Shown: positions 1 through 6,586 of the stretch, one piece after another
How positions within the stretch are numbered: the stretch's first letter is position 1
How the letters are laid out: every line of letters begins with the position of its first letter
NCBI GenBank assembly: GCA_903919625.1
Contig: CAIXIZ010000245.1
Location: 1-6,620, forward strand
Length of the DNA stretch: 6,620 nt
Reading direction: 5' to 3'
Origin: an uncultured Verrucomicrobiota bacterium
GTDB lineage: Bacteria; Verrucomicrobiota; Verrucomicrobiia; Opitutales; Opitutaceae
Program-made: the position numbers and the translations under genes
Notes under the pieces: model-generated
Seen by the model: the letters and a program-made list of their open reading frames with translations, nothing else
Database searches by the model: none
Told to the model about the DNA's origin: nothing

Positions 1-778
1 CCACAAAGTCCGAGCCCGACACGGAAAAAAACGGCACCTCGGCCTCGCCGGCGACCGCCTTGGCCAGGAGGGTTTTGCCCGTGCCCGGAGGGCCGATCAG
101 CAGCATGCCCTTCGGAATGCGTCCGCCCATCTTGGTGAATTTTTTGGGATCCTTGAGGAACTCGACCACTTCGGATATTTCCTCCTTGGCCTCGTCACAC
201 CCGGCGACATCGGCAAAGGTGATTTTCTCCCGGTCCCGGGTCATCATCTTGGCGCGGCTTTTGCCGAAGCTCAGCGCCCCGCGTCCGGCGGCTTTGAGTT
301 GGCGGATAAAGGCAAAGTAGATAAGCACCGGCAATCCGACAAAGATGAGCAGGGTGATGATCCGGCTCTGCCAGAGCGAAGCATCGGGTTCCTCCTTGAT
401 CCCGGCCTCCTGGAGCGTGGCAATATCGGTGTCGATCACCGTCCCGGCCGCGACAAAACTCACCGCAGGATTTGCCGTACCATCAGACTTTGCCCCTTCG
501 GCCTTTAGTTTGCCCGTGATCTGATAGGTCGCACGCCCGCCGGCTGCCGGGTCGGGACGCATGGTCATATCCTGCACTTTGCCGGCCTTTGCCTGCTTGA
601 CCACTTCATTGATGGTCAGCTCTTTCGGCGCCGGCACCCGTCCTGGGCTGAAATACAGCAGCCCGCCCACGGCGGCGACGATGGCCAGCCAGATGAGCAG
701 AACCCTCGGTTGGAAACCATCGGGTGGCAGCGCCTTAAGCGGGCGACGCTTCTTGTCGTTGTTGTTAAGATCGGCCAT
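1..778 (-). CDS. ftsH: FtsH, ATP-dependent zinc metalloprotease (N-terminal 259 residues, cut by window edge)
   Basis: Membrane-anchored AAA+ protease that extracts and degrades misfolded membrane proteins and short-lived regulators. I translated the minus strand from the ATG at 776-778; the frame stays open to base 2, giving 259 residues. A charged cytoplasmic start (MADLNNNDKKRR) is followed by a first membrane segment at about 26-43, an extracytoplasmic domain at about 44-137, and a second membrane segment at about 139-158. The linker FGKSRAK (171-177) and the start of the AAA+ module (FADVAGCDEAKEE, 188-200) follow. The Walker A motif GPPGTGKT is at 229-236. The Walker B motif, second region of homology and HEXXH zinc site lie outside the window, so activity cannot be judged. 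It starts 49 nt after the tilS stop, a common gene order. No Shine-Dalgarno motif sits near the start; a GGGAGGG (complement of 815-821) is about 37 nt upstream, too far to serve. Identification is secure. Confidence 0.96.
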   Translation of the reverse strand, partial: MADLNNNDKKRRPLKALPPDGFQPRVLLIWLAIVAAVGGLLYFSPGRVPAPKELTINEVVKQAKAGKVQDMTMRPDPAAGGRATYQITGKLKAEGAKSDGTANPAVSFVAAGTVIDTDIATLQEAGIKEEPDASLWQSRIITLLIFVGLPVLIYFAFIRQLKAAGRGALSFGKSRAKMMTRDREKITFADVAGCDEAKEEISEVVEFLKDPKKFTKMGGRIPKGMLLIGPPGTGKTLLAKAVAGEAEVPFFSVSGSDFV

Positions 779-827
779 TGTACGTGGTTAGACTTGGCCG
801 TCACCGTGTAGGTTCCCTCCCGATATG

Positions 828-1931
828 TCAATCGGCCCCGCGCCTTTGTTTTCGCCCGGAACCGGCCCGCCTGTATCCCAGCACTCCCCGGCGGATGATG
901 GCGAAGCCGTGCCTGCCCAAACTGAATCGGGTGGCCCCCCCGCGTTCGACCGCCGCCAGCAGCTGCTCGAACCCTTGCCGGGACAAATCCCCCGTGTCCG
1001 GCTGCACCATCAGCCAGCGGTGCAGGATGCGCCGTATTACGGCACGTGGCAACCCGGCCAAGGTGGCAACCTCCAGCGTGGCCGGAACCAGCCGGCTGCG
1101 GCCATTTTCACCGCCCCGGGTCAGGACCGTATCCACCCAGGCATCCAGCGCCGCATCGTCCTCTTCCAGCCGTTCGCGCGCGAGTGCCGCACCCTGCAGC
1201 GCGTCACGCCCGGCCGCGGCGCGTTTCCAGGCCGAAAGCACGGAACGCCGTACCCGGTTGCGAAAAAAAGTCCCTTCCCCATTCGTGGCATCTTCCCTCC
1301 AGGTCGCGCCAATCGCGCGCAAGGCTTGCACGAGCGGGGCCTTTTGCAACGTCAGTAATGGCCGCAGATGCACCCTGCCGCCCGACATCTGCTGCACTGG
1401 GCGCGGCGCCGCCAGCCCCGCCGTGCCGCTCCCCCGCGCCAGCCGCATGAGCATGGACTCGGCGATGTCGTCCTGCTGGTGCCCGAGCCACAGCACGGAT
1501 GCACGCAATCGTTTTTGTTCACGTTCAAAAAACGCCATGCGCACCTCCCGGGCATCCGCTTCGCTGGCATGCTTGGCCGGCCGGCGCCAGCGGCCCACCC
1601 GGCATTTTACTCCCAGCGCCGCGGCCACACGACGGCAAAATGCCTCGTCCCGGTCCGCCTCCCTTCCCCGCAACCGGTGGTTGAAATGCAACACGTTCAG
1701 TTTTCCCCGCCGTTCCGGAAAATGCGCCCAGAGCAACAGCAGCAAGGCCAGCGAATCCGCTCCGCCGGAAAATGCCACCGCCCAGGCGCCAGCCGGTTTC
1801 GCTTTGGCGCGGAGGAGGCCTGCTCGCCCGCCGCCTGCCTCCTTCGTCCAAGCCAGCACCGCCGGATGCAGCCCATTAGGCGGAATCCGGGCGGCCAGCC
1901 TGGCGGCCAGCTGAGGCCAGTCGGTCTTCAT
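828..1931 (-). CDS. tilS: tRNA(Ile)-lysidine synthetase TilS
   Basis: ATP-dependent enzyme that joins lysine to C34 of the CAU anticodon of tRNA(Ile2), so the tRNA reads AUA instead of AUG; essential in most bacteria. The product is 367 residues from the ATG at 1929-1931. The N-type ATP pyrophosphatase P-loop SGGADS is at 55-60, HFNHRLRG at 82-89, LGHQQDDIAES at 149-159 (family form is close to AHHxDDQxET), RLARGSGTAGL at 163-173, and DATN plus FRNRVR at 214-228. The frame is open upstream to a TTG at 1965-1967, which would add 12 residues, but ATG is preferred because the extra residues look non-coding and neither start has a well-placed ribosome site. At 367 residues it is shorter than the E. 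coli enzyme (about 430), suggesting a reduced C-terminal tRNA-binding part, as in other compact TilS proteins. It lies 72 nt after the methyltransferase gene and 49 nt before ftsH. Confidence 0.93.
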   Translation of the reverse strand: MKTDWPQLAARLAARIPPNGLHPAVLAWTKEAGGGRAGLLRAKAKPAGAWAVAFSGGADSLALLLLLWAHFPERRGKLNVLHFNHRLRGREADRDEAFCRRVAAALGVKCRVGRWRRPAKHASEADAREVRMAFFEREQKRLRASVLWLGHQQDDIAESMLMRLARGSGTAGLAAPRPVQQMSGGRVHLRPLLTLQKAPLVQALRAIGATWREDATNGEGTFFRNRVRRSVLSAWKRAAAGRDALQGAALARERLEEDDAALDAWVDTVLTRGGENGRSRLVPATLEVATLAGLPRAVIRRILHRWLMVQPDTGDLSRQGFEQLLAAVERGGATRFSLGRHGFAIIRRGVLGYRRAGSGRKQRRGAD

Positions 1932-2003
1932 CGCCAGTTCACTATTCGGTCCCCTGTCCCGGATCAAGGCTTGGCCACACTGGCCGAAAAAGCCGCCCTG
2001 CCC

Positions 2004-2939
2004 TCACTCGGCAGGTTCGGACTCTTTGCAGATCTCCATGATGGCCTCGGCCTGGCGGAAGCCGGCGGTCTCCTGCGTTTCGTCGCCGACGACCCGGCCT
2101 TGCGCGAGCGCGGCCCGGAGCTTGGCCACCATCGGGTGGTCGGCCGGCAGGGGCTGTGGCTCACGCTCGATGTTGGCGAGCGCCATGTCGAGGCCCACTT
2201 CGCTGCCAATGGTGAGATAGGCCTGCTCCAGCAGGTCGCGCACGCTCTTGGGCGTGCCCCAGGCGAAATTGGTGAGCCCGACCGAGAAATGAATCCCCTT
2301 GAGCTTGGGATCGGCGGTGATGAGGCGCATCGTGTCGATGCCGATGTTGACCAGCCCATAGGTGTCGGCCCCGACGGGCGCGAGCCCGGGGTCAACGATG
2401 ATGTCATCAATCGAGCGGTTCGCCTTGCTGACGAGCAGGTCCACGAACTGCAGGACGGTATGGTAGGACTCTTCGGGCTGGAAGCATTGCGCCCCGCCGC
2501 CGCCCGGGAGAAATTTCTCCGACGCCATGATCACACAGCGCAGGTCGTAATCCTTCACGAGCTGGATCATCTCAGGCAGATGGGTGCGCGAGGCGGCCAG
2601 CGAGTTGAGAATGGGCTTGCGGACACACTTGCTGCGATCCAGCGCCTTCAGGCCGACCCGGTGGTATTCCAGCCCAGGATTGTCGAAGCAGATGGGCACG
2701 TCCGTCACCGCCTGGATCGCGGGGACCACGATCGGGAGAAACGCCATCATCTCCTCGGTACGCACGGAAATGCGCTGGGTGCCGTCGATGTTAAGATCGA
2801 TGCTGTCCGCCCCCTTCTCGGCCTGCATGCGGGCGAGCGCCTGATAACCGGCGGGATCGCGGGCCTCGAAGGCTTTGCGGGCACGGGCGTATGCGTTGTT
2901 GATCTGGTCACCGATTACTTTGATTTTTTTGACGGACAT
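2004..2939 (-). CDS. Pterin-binding methyltetrahydrofolate:corrinoid methyltransferase-like protein
   Basis: A 311-residue protein of the pterin-binding (DHPS-like TIM barrel) family, of the branch that binds methyl-THF and gives its methyl group to the cobalt of a corrinoid protein (AcsE/MeTr-like; also the folate module of MetH). Visible motifs are VIGDQIN (8-14), GADSIDLNIDG (43-53), CFDNPG (84-89), LNSLA (111-115), IVDPGLAPVG (181-190) and GLTNFAWGTP (221-230, matching the family's GLSN.SFG.P). They match the folate-contacting Asp and Asn positions of MeTr. The frame is open upstream to 3095, but those 52 residues are Arg/Pro-rich, overlap the metF gene and include translated intergenic repeat, so the ATG at 2937-2939 (MSVKKIKVIG) is chosen. 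It lies 50 nt after the MetF/MetV gene, whose product would supply its substrate. Dihydropteroate synthase is unlikely given the partner gene and MeTr-type motifs. The acceptor corrinoid protein is not encoded here, so the final methyl destination is unknown. Confidence 0.85.
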   Translation of the reverse strand: MSVKKIKVIGDQINNAYARARKAFEARDPAGYQALARMQAEKGADSIDLNIDGTQRISVRTEEMMAFLPIVVPAIQAVTDVPICFDNPGLEYHRVGLKALDRSKCVRKPILNSLAASRTHLPEMIQLVKDYDLRCVIMASEKFLPGGGGAQCFQPEESYHTVLQFVDLLVSKANRSIDDIIVDPGLAPVGADTYGLVNIGIDTMRLITADPKLKGIHFSVGLTNFAWGTPKSVRDLLEQAYLTIGSEVGLDMALANIEREPQPLPADHPMVAKLRAALAQGRVVGDETQETAGFRQAEAIMEICKESEPAE

Positions 2940-2948
2940 GGAAGAAAA

Positions 2949-2969
2949 GGATGAAGCATGAAGGATGAA
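2949..2969. repeat. Three tandem 7-nt units in the intergenic gap
   Basis: On the plus strand the units read GGATGAA, GCATGAA and GGATGAA, two identical and one with a single change. They occupy most of the 50-nt gap between the MetF/MetV stop and the methyltransferase start, ending 10 nt before the ATG in transcription direction. Read as protein from the upstream ATG at 3095 they give FILHASSF, which is why that longer start is rejected. The function is unknown; it may be a dispersed simple repeat of this genome. Confidence 0.7.
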
Positions 2970-2989
2970 ACGCGGCAACGGACGGCGGC

Positions 2990-4588
2990 TCAATGGGCGG
3001 CTGGCGCGGCGGGAACTTTGGGCGCGGCGGCCGCGGGCGGTGGCGGAGCGGGCGGGCGCGTGAGGTGGTCGCGGTTGAGCCAGTTGTTCGCCCACGAGGA
3101 TGTACGGCGCAAACCCTGGTCCTGCACGACAGGTGAGTGGCTCAGCAGTTGGTCGGCGGTGCCGTCATGTTTGAGCCGTTCATAGGCGCGGAGCCAGATG
3201 CAGTCGCCGAAGCCGTCCACCTCGCACCGGCCGTCGCGGGTGCCGCCACAGGGGCCGTTGCGCTGGTTTTTGGCGCACTGGGACTCCGGGCAAAGATAGG
3301 CGATTTCCGGCAACGAGCAGTCGCCGCAGTCGCGACAATCAAAGAGTGCAACCTTGCTGGCATGCTCGACCACGCGCATGAGCTTCGGCCCCTGCATCGG
3401 ATCCTTCGCACTGCCGCAAACTTTCGCTCCGGCCCGGCTCACCACACCGCCGGGCGTGAACATCAGTCCGTGGGCCCATTTGGAGATTTGATACACGGGG
3501 CCGACATGTCGCGATTTCATGTCAGGCATCACGGCGCGTTTGGTCGGGTCGCAGAGGCTCGTGGCGGCATCGGCCGCGTAATAGAAAAACTCCCCGGGCC
3601 GCGAAAAACTGAGCTCACGGGCAAACTGTTTCCAATCATCCGGCGCAAAGGTGCGCTCAATCCGCAGCACGTCCTCCACCGCCGCGATGTTGTGCACGCC
3701 ACCGAGATAGCCGCCGCGATAGCCGAGGCCCCGGTAGATCGCGATCTGTTTGGCGGCGAGCTCGTGGAAAAACGCCTTGCCCTTGTCGGGCGACGCACCC
3801 TGTTTCTGGCATAGCTCGTTGAGCTCGCGGCTCACCACCACGCCCGGAATCCGGCCCTCGTGAAACACCTGGGCCACCCGTGCGCCCAGGACATAGACGT
3901 TGCCGATGAGCGGCGTGCGGCCCAGGCCGTGCGCCGCCATGTACGCCAGCAGTTCGCTTTTCTTGCGCGCGTCAAATCCGATCTGGTTGATGATATAGTT
4001 CGCCCCCGCCGCGACTTTGGCGGCCAGTTTGGCGTACTGCGGCATGACCTCGCCCTCGCGCAGCTTGAAATTGGTCGTGACCGCGCCGATGAGGAAATTT
4101 GTCTTCCCGAGCCGCGCGCGTTTGCCGGTGCCGCCGATTTCGTTGGGGTCAAGGCCCTCGTTCATCTGCCGCAACAACGAGACGAGCCCGACCGAATCGA
4201 TGTCAAAGACCGGCTTGGCCACGCCACCCGCGCCCGCGATGGGAAAGTCGCCCGTCATCGCCAGGATGTTATGGAAACCCTGGCTGTTGAGAAACCAGGC
4301 CTGGCTTTCCAGTCCGTTGCGGTTGAGATCCTTGCAGGTGAGATGGATGACCACGTCCTTGCCGGCGTCGAGGATGGGACGGCCATAGGTCTGCGGCGCG
4401 AGCTGCGGATTGCCCCCGGCATTGTCGGTGATGGAGACCCAGTCGATGCCGGGACAGCCGGCAAGCTGCACGGCAAACTCCCGCGCCTTGCCGGCACTCA
4501 GGCCGGCGAGCGGTCCACGCACCGAGACCAGCTCGCTGCCGATGAGGAAGCGCGAGGGAGTGGCAAGTTTTTCACGGAGGGTTTCCAT
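2990..4588 (-). CDS. Methylenetetrahydrofolate reductase fused to a MetV-like cysteine-rich C-terminal domain
   Basis: A 532-residue protein predicted to reduce 5,10-methylene-THF to 5-methyl-THF. The N-terminal part (about 10-300) is a MetF-type FAD barrel: E19 in GSEL, SITDNAGGN (52-60), TGDFP (112-116, equivalent to the LRGD motif), GANYIINQIGFD (195-206, with the substrate-contacting Gln) and PLIGNVYVLG (226-235). The second part (about 310-475) carries eight cysteines in the pattern C418-x2-C-x2-C-x8-C-x4-C-x8-C-x7-C-x7-C, resembling the MTHFR C-terminal/MetV domain that in acetogens is a separate subunit with a metal or Fe-S site linking MetF to its electron donor. This suggests a donor other than direct NAD(P)H, though that is inference. 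The last 22 residues are a Pro/Ala tail. The start ATG (4586-4588) lies 3 nt after the arabinofuranosidase stop, with no ribosome site of its own visible, so translational coupling is plausible. The next gene is the methyl-THF methyltransferase. Confidence 0.88.
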   Translation of the reverse strand: METLREKLATPSRFLIGSELVSVRGPLAGLSAGKAREFAVQLAGCPGIDWVSITDNAGGNPQLAPQTYGRPILDAGKDVVIHLTCKDLNRNGLESQAWFLNSQGFHNILAMTGDFPIAGAGGVAKPVFDIDSVGLVSLLRQMNEGLDPNEIGGTGKRARLGKTNFLIGAVTTNFKLREGEVMPQYAKLAAKVAAGANYIINQIGFDARKKSELLAYMAAHGLGRTPLIGNVYVLGARVAQVFHEGRIPGVVVSRELNELCQKQGASPDKGKAFFHELAAKQIAIYRGLGYRGGYLGGVHNIAAVEDVLRIERTFAPDDWKQFARELSFSRPGEFFYYAADAATSLCDPTKRAVMPDMKSRHVGPVYQISKWAHGLMFTPGGVVSRAGAKVCGSAKDPMQGPKLMRVVEHASKVALFDCRDCGDCSLPEIAYLCPESQCAKNQRNGPCGGTRDGRCEVDGFGDCIWLRAYERLKHDGTADQLLSHSPVVQDQGLRRTSSWANNWLNRDHLTRPPAPPPPAAAAPKVPAAPAAH

Positions 4589-4591
4589 GGA

Positions 4592-6496
4592 TTATTTCAG
4601 CGGAATCACAAACAGGGTGGCGCTGAGCGCAGGCACCGGCAGTGGCGAAGCGATGGCAACTCCATCGGTGCGTTTGATGTCCACGACCCGCGGCTGGCCG
4701 GGGGTGTTGTGGGCGAACTCATCCGGCCCCGTGACATGCCAGCGTGTCGCGGTGGCGCCAAAGGAGGCGCCGGCAAGCGCGGGACGGACCGTGACCTCGG
4801 CGGCGGTGGGGTTGACGACGGCAAGCGTCAGGGTTTTGCCGTCCTTGGTGAGCGCGGCAGCGATGTCGCAGGGTGAACCGGCAGGCTGCTCGATGAGCAG
4901 CGGCGTCACCCCATAGTGGGCCCGGTAAAGCTGAAGCATCAGGCCGGTGGTCTCCATCTCGGCCGTGGTTTTGGTGGTCTTGATCGCACCGATGACATTG
5001 ACGGTCTGCGCATAGTTCGCCATTTGGATGAGGTCGCTCTGCCGGTAGTACTCATGCAGCCCCTCCGCGACGCCGAGCCCGTCGGCCAGTTCATAGACAC
5101 AGCCGAGCTCGCCGTAAACGTAGTCGCGGTGCCAGTAGTTCCATTCGTCCATCGCGATCGGCATCATCTTGCCCTTGAGCGCGGGGATCGTCGGCTGGAG
5201 CGCGCGATGGCCCTCGGCCTTTTTGCGGATGTTGTCCTTGAGCTGGGTGACGGATTGGAGCAGTTCGACCCGTCCGTCCGTCGTCCACGGCACGCGGCCC
5301 TGATAGAAGTGCTCAGACATCACATTCATCTTGTCGCCCGAGGACTCCAGCATGCCCTTGGACCAAGTCTGCTTGGCCTTGACCATGTCGGGGTCGTAGT
5401 CGGTGTTCACGCGGTCGAGGTCACCCACGCCGATCAGCGTGGCGGCGGGATCGACCTTCCACATCGCATCGGCCACGATGTTATGTTTGATGGTGTATTG
5501 CTTGAACTGCATGAAGCCGAGCTGCCACTGGCCATACATCTCGTTGCCCACGCCCCAATACTTCACGGCAAAAGGTTTCTCGGAGCCGTTCTTCGCGCGC
5601 CAGCTTCCGGCCAGGGTGGAAGACGCGGCGTTGCAATACTCGACCCACTGCGCGGCGGAGTAGGCGCCCTCAAAGCCGGTGTTGACGGCGATGAGCGGTT
5701 CGGCGCCGACCTCACGGCAGAAAGCGATGAACTCGTCCGTGCCAAAGTCGTTGTGCTCGACGCCGGTCCACGCGGGGTTTTTACGCGGCGGGCGGCGGTC
5801 GCGATCGCCGATGCCATCATGCCAGTCATAGCCGCTGACGAAATTGCCGCCCGGCCAGCGGTAGTCAGCCGCGTTGAGCTGTTTGAGCAGCGCCAGCGTG
5901 TCCGCGCGCAGGCCGTGGACGTTGTCGGCCGGCATCAGGGAGGGAGGGCCGAGCTTTACGACTCCGTCCAGTACGCGGATTTCCAGGCAGGCCTTGTTCG
6001 TGCTGAGTTTCGGTGCGAATCCGAAGTTTCCCTTGGTATAGCCACTATCCGTGAGTGATAATTTCACTGCGGAACGGTCATTGACCCCGTCACCCCACAC
6101 CAAAGTTACTTCAATATTTGCCGTTCCACGGCTGCCAGCCGCCCAAATATACCCGGTATAATTTTTGCCAGCGATCACTCCCAAGTCATTCTGGCGAATG
6201 CCGCTGCCCCGGCTTAATTGCGGGGCGTGTTCGCCGACAAACACTCCATCCTTTACCATCGTAACCCCCTCCGCCGGGCCGATGATTTCCCAAGGGGACG
6301 CACCCACTACCGGAAATGCCGTGTTTGTCAGGCTTTTGTAGGGCGCGTAGTCCTTCGTGATGGGAAAATAAAATTTTCGGTCTTCCAGCATTTCGGCCCA
6401 GATGCCGCCATAAATACAGCGTCCGAGATGCTCGATGAACTGGCCGTAAATCAGCGGGCTGATGGGCGCCCCCTGCTTCGCCAGATCGAGCTTCAC
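4592..6496 (-). CDS. Alpha-L-arabinofuranosidase, GH51-type (enzyme body after an in-frame amber codon)
   Basis: A 634-residue retaining glycoside hydrolase predicted to release terminal alpha-L-arabinofuranose from arabinan, arabinoxylan or related plant polymers. It starts with the family-typical ISPLIYGQFIEHLGRCIYGG (residues 12-31). About residues 65-185 form a beta-rich insert that looks like a carbohydrate-binding module. The barrel resumes with RWPGGNFVSGYDW (213-225). The expected acid/base Glu is E319 in YWGVGNEMYG, SEHFY is at 394-398, and the expected nucleophile is E451 in MDEWNYW. A C-terminal beta domain runs from about 540 to 634. The open frame begins at GTG 6494-6496, immediately after a TAG, and 29 further in-frame codons upstream of that TAG encode a signal peptide. 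The family fold itself starts essentially at this GTG, so the catalytic protein is complete but separated from its export signal. No Shine-Dalgarno motif precedes the GTG. The stop is TAA at 4592-4594, 3 nt before the MetF/MetV start. Confidence 0.9.
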   Translation of the reverse strand: MKLDLAKQGAPISPLIYGQFIEHLGRCIYGGIWAEMLEDRKFYFPITKDYAPYKSLTNTAFPVVGASPWEIIGPAEGVTMVKDGVFVGEHAPQLSRGSGIRQNDLGVIAGKNYTGYIWAAGSRGTANIEVTLVWGDGVNDRSAVKLSLTDSGYTKGNFGFAPKLSTNKACLEIRVLDGVVKLGPPSLMPADNVHGLRADTLALLKQLNAADYRWPGGNFVSGYDWHDGIGDRDRRPPRKNPAWTGVEHNDFGTDEFIAFCREVGAEPLIAVNTGFEGAYSAAQWVEYCNAASSTLAGSWRAKNGSEKPFAVKYWGVGNEMYGQWQLGFMQFKQYTIKHNIVADAMWKVDPAATLIGVGDLDRVNTDYDPDMVKAKQTWSKGMLESSGDKMNVMSEHFYQGRVPWTTDGRVELLQSVTQLKDNIRKKAEGHRALQPTIPALKGKMMPIAMDEWNYWHRDYVYGELGCVYELADGLGVAEGLHEYYRQSDLIQMANYAQTVNVIGAIKTTKTTAEMETTGLMLQLYRAHYGVTPLLIEQPAGSPCDIAAALTKDGKTLTLAVVNPTAAEVTVRPALAGASFGATATRWHVTGPDEFAHNTPGQPRVVDIKRTDGVAIASPLPVPALSATLFVIPLK

Positions 6497-6586
6497 CTAC
6501 AGCGGTGAGGCTGGTGCAGCAGCCGAGACGACGAACGGCAGACTCATGGCGAGAAGGGCGGTGCGAAGCCAGGACGCGTGTTTCAT
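6497..6586 (-). pseudogene. Signal-peptide exon-like 5' part of the arabinofuranosidase gene, ended by an in-frame TAG
   Basis: From the ATG at 6584-6586 the minus strand encodes 29 residues and then TAG at 6497-6499, in the same frame as the arabinofuranosidase that follows. The peptide is a classic Sec signal: basic n-region (MKHASWLR), hydrophobic core (TALLAMSLPFVV) and a small-residue c-region (SAAAPASPL) with a plausible signal peptidase I site near VSA/A. The absence of a gap, the shared frame and the position directly before the mature enzyme show that both parts were one exported protein of about 664 codons. A single C-to-T change (CAG, Gln, to TAG) would explain it; a base-calling error or a recoded amber is also possible. 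An in-frame ATG at 6617-6619 would add 11 residues, but MKH gives the more normal signal peptide. No Shine-Dalgarno motif is seen before either start. Confidence 0.82.

Noticed and set aside
616..831. Small minus-strand frame whose ATGA overlaps the tilS stop
   Set aside because: The overlap looks like translational coupling, but the frame soon runs out of phase through ftsH and gives no recognisable protein.
778..1914. 378-codon plus-strand open frame opposite tilS
   Set aside because: Ser/Arg/Pro-rich sequence typical of an antisense shadow; tilS motifs on the other strand are unambiguous.
1973..1985. Inverted repeat GGCCA-CAC-TGGCC between the methyltransferase gene and tilS
   Set aside because: Only a 5-bp stem and no T-run after it in the direction of transcription, so it is not a convincing terminator.
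1368..2954. 528-codon open frame on the plus strand
   Set aside because: It lies wholly antisense to tilS and the methyltransferase gene, has no recognisable motifs, and its composition is that of a GC-rich shadow frame.
2940..3095. 52-residue N-terminal extension of the methyltransferase
   Set aside because: Arg/Pro-rich, overlaps the MetF/MetV gene and translates the intergenic heptamer repeat; the family homology begins at MSVKKIKVIG.
2004..4588. Evidence that the organism is an acetogen
   Set aside because: MetF/MetV plus a methyl-THF methyltransferase alone is not diagnostic; no CO dehydrogenase/acetyl-CoA synthase, formate-THF ligase or corrinoid protein is present.
3860..4876. 338-codon plus-strand open frame
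   Set aside because: Antisense to MetF/MetV and the arabinofuranosidase C-terminus; no family resemblance seen.
4916..6058. 380-codon plus-strand open frame inside the arabinofuranosidase region
   Set aside because: Antisense to a gene with clear GH51 motifs; shadow of GC-biased third positions.
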